A DNA stretch of 7,788 nucleotides, from contig DAOQAY010000132.1 in NCBI GenBank assembly GCA_035354435.1, forward strand, positions 1-7,788. The letters run 5' to 3'. The notes under the pieces are model-generated. The model did not search any database and was not told the origin of the DNA. It saw only the letters and a program-made list of their open reading frames with translations. This DNA is from JAKLDO01 sp035354435. Its GTDB lineage: Bacteria; UBP6; UBA1177. The position numbers were made by a program, and so were the translations under genes. Each line of letters starts with the position of its first letter. The first letter of the stretch is position 1. Below are positions 7,488 to 7,788 of this stretch, piece by piece.

Positions 7488-7572
7488 AAAAATGTGGTTT
7501 TAAAAAGTTGCATTGACAAAATCGATATGTTACAAACCTTGCAGAATTTGGTGTTTTAAATTATTTTTTAAT

Positions 7573-7576
7573 GGAG
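7573..7576 (+). promoter_or_regulatory. Ribosome binding site that decides the buk start
   Basis: GGAG lies six bases before ATG 7583. An in-frame ATG at 7571 overlaps this element and has only A/T-rich sequence without a Shine-Dalgarno upstream. The downstream ATG is therefore the better start. Confidence 0.65.
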
Positions 7577-7582
7577 TTGGAA

Positions 7583-7788
7583 ATGAGAGATTTGGAAGTA
7601 ACTGTTGTTGTTAATCCAGGTTCCACATCTACTAAATTCGCCTTATTTAACAGGATGGGTTCAGTTTATGATGAAACTGTCAGACATCCTCAGGAAGAGA
7701 TAGCAAAATTTAATCTGGTTTCAGAACAGTTCGATTTCAGATATACAATGATCAAAAAAGCGGTTGATAAGGCTGTTTCAGAAAAAGG
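7583..7788 (+). CDS. buk: Butyrate kinase, N-terminal part (runs off the window)
   Basis: The first 68 codons of an acetate/butyrate kinase family (ASKHA fold) protein are visible; the gene continues past the right edge. The N-terminal strand and phosphate-binding turn read VTVVVNPGSTSTK, with NPGSTSTK at residues 11-18. This is the form typical of butyrate kinases; acetate kinases usually have N(C/A)GSSS(L/I)K. The following ETVRHPQEEIAKF (about residues 31-43) and EQFDFR also match the butyrate kinase N-terminus. The enzyme interconverts butyryl phosphate plus ADP with butyrate plus ATP, usually after a phosphate butyryltransferase (ptb). No ptb is seen upstream here, so it may lie downstream. 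The relatives branched-chain-fatty-acid kinase and isobutyrate kinase cannot be excluded from the N-terminus alone. Confidence 0.88.
   Translation, partial: MRDLEVTVVVNPGSTSTKFALFNRMGSVYDETVRHPQEEIAKFNLVSEQFDFRYTMIKKAVDKAVSEK

Larger units (their letters stand above)
7434..7582. other. Divergent intergenic region between histidine kinase and buk
   Basis: This AT-rich region of about 149 bases holds the 5' regions of two divergent genes and must contain promoters for both unless buk is transcribed otherwise. A perfect TTGACA is present at 7513-7518 on the plus strand, but I find no convincing TATAAT-like element 16-18 bases downstream of it. I see no clear operator dyad, riboswitch-like fold or small RNA. 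Confidence 0.5.

Noticed and set aside
7513..7518. Perfect TTGACA as the -35 box of a buk promoter
   Set aside because: No reasonable -10 hexamer lies 16-18 bases downstream, so it is noted in the intergenic entry but not called as a promoter.
1..7788. CRISPR arrays, tRNA or rRNA genes, insertion sequences, phage or defence genes
   Set aside because: No repeated spaced units, tRNA-like folds, transposase motifs or terminal inverted repeats were seen on reading both strands.

Overview
The window is mostly the stator and F1 half of an F-type ATP synthase operon, read left to right: atpF' (b', 5' end outside the window), atpF (b), atpH (delta), atpA (alpha), atpG (gamma), atpD (beta) and atpC (epsilon). 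These genes fill positions 1-5686 on the plus strand, with 1- to 4-base overlaps or gaps of 6-19 bases. Subunits a and c and the operon promoter must lie upstream of position 1 or elsewhere.

On the minus strand, ending 13 bases from the atpC stop codon, is a soluble hybrid sensor histidine kinase (GAF-like input, HisKA, HATPase, receiver domain; 5700-7433). A region of about 149 bases separates its start from a divergent plus-strand gene that runs off the right edge. That gene encodes the N-terminus of a butyrate kinase (buk), recognised by an NPGSTSTK phosphate-binding motif.

The organism appears to be a bacterium of moderate to low GC. The separate b and b' genes, followed by delta-alpha-gamma-beta-epsilon, resemble operons of Desulfobacterota/Deltaproteobacteria and several other Gram-negative lineages. 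Butyrate kinase points to fermentative, anaerobic acyl-phosphate metabolism. I cannot assign a phylum from this window alone.

Functionally, the seven atp genes supply the peripheral stalk (b, b', delta), the catalytic hexamer (alpha, beta) and the central stalk (gamma, epsilon) of one machine. Butyrate kinase would make ATP by substrate-level phosphorylation. The histidine kinase lies between them, but nothing in the sequence proves that it controls either. I see no CRISPR array, tRNA, rRNA, insertion sequence or phage gene, and no sign of a new multi-gene system. The points worth checking are small: the terminator-less convergent junction, the orphan hybrid kinase beside buk, and a few residue-level departures in the ATP synthase subunits.
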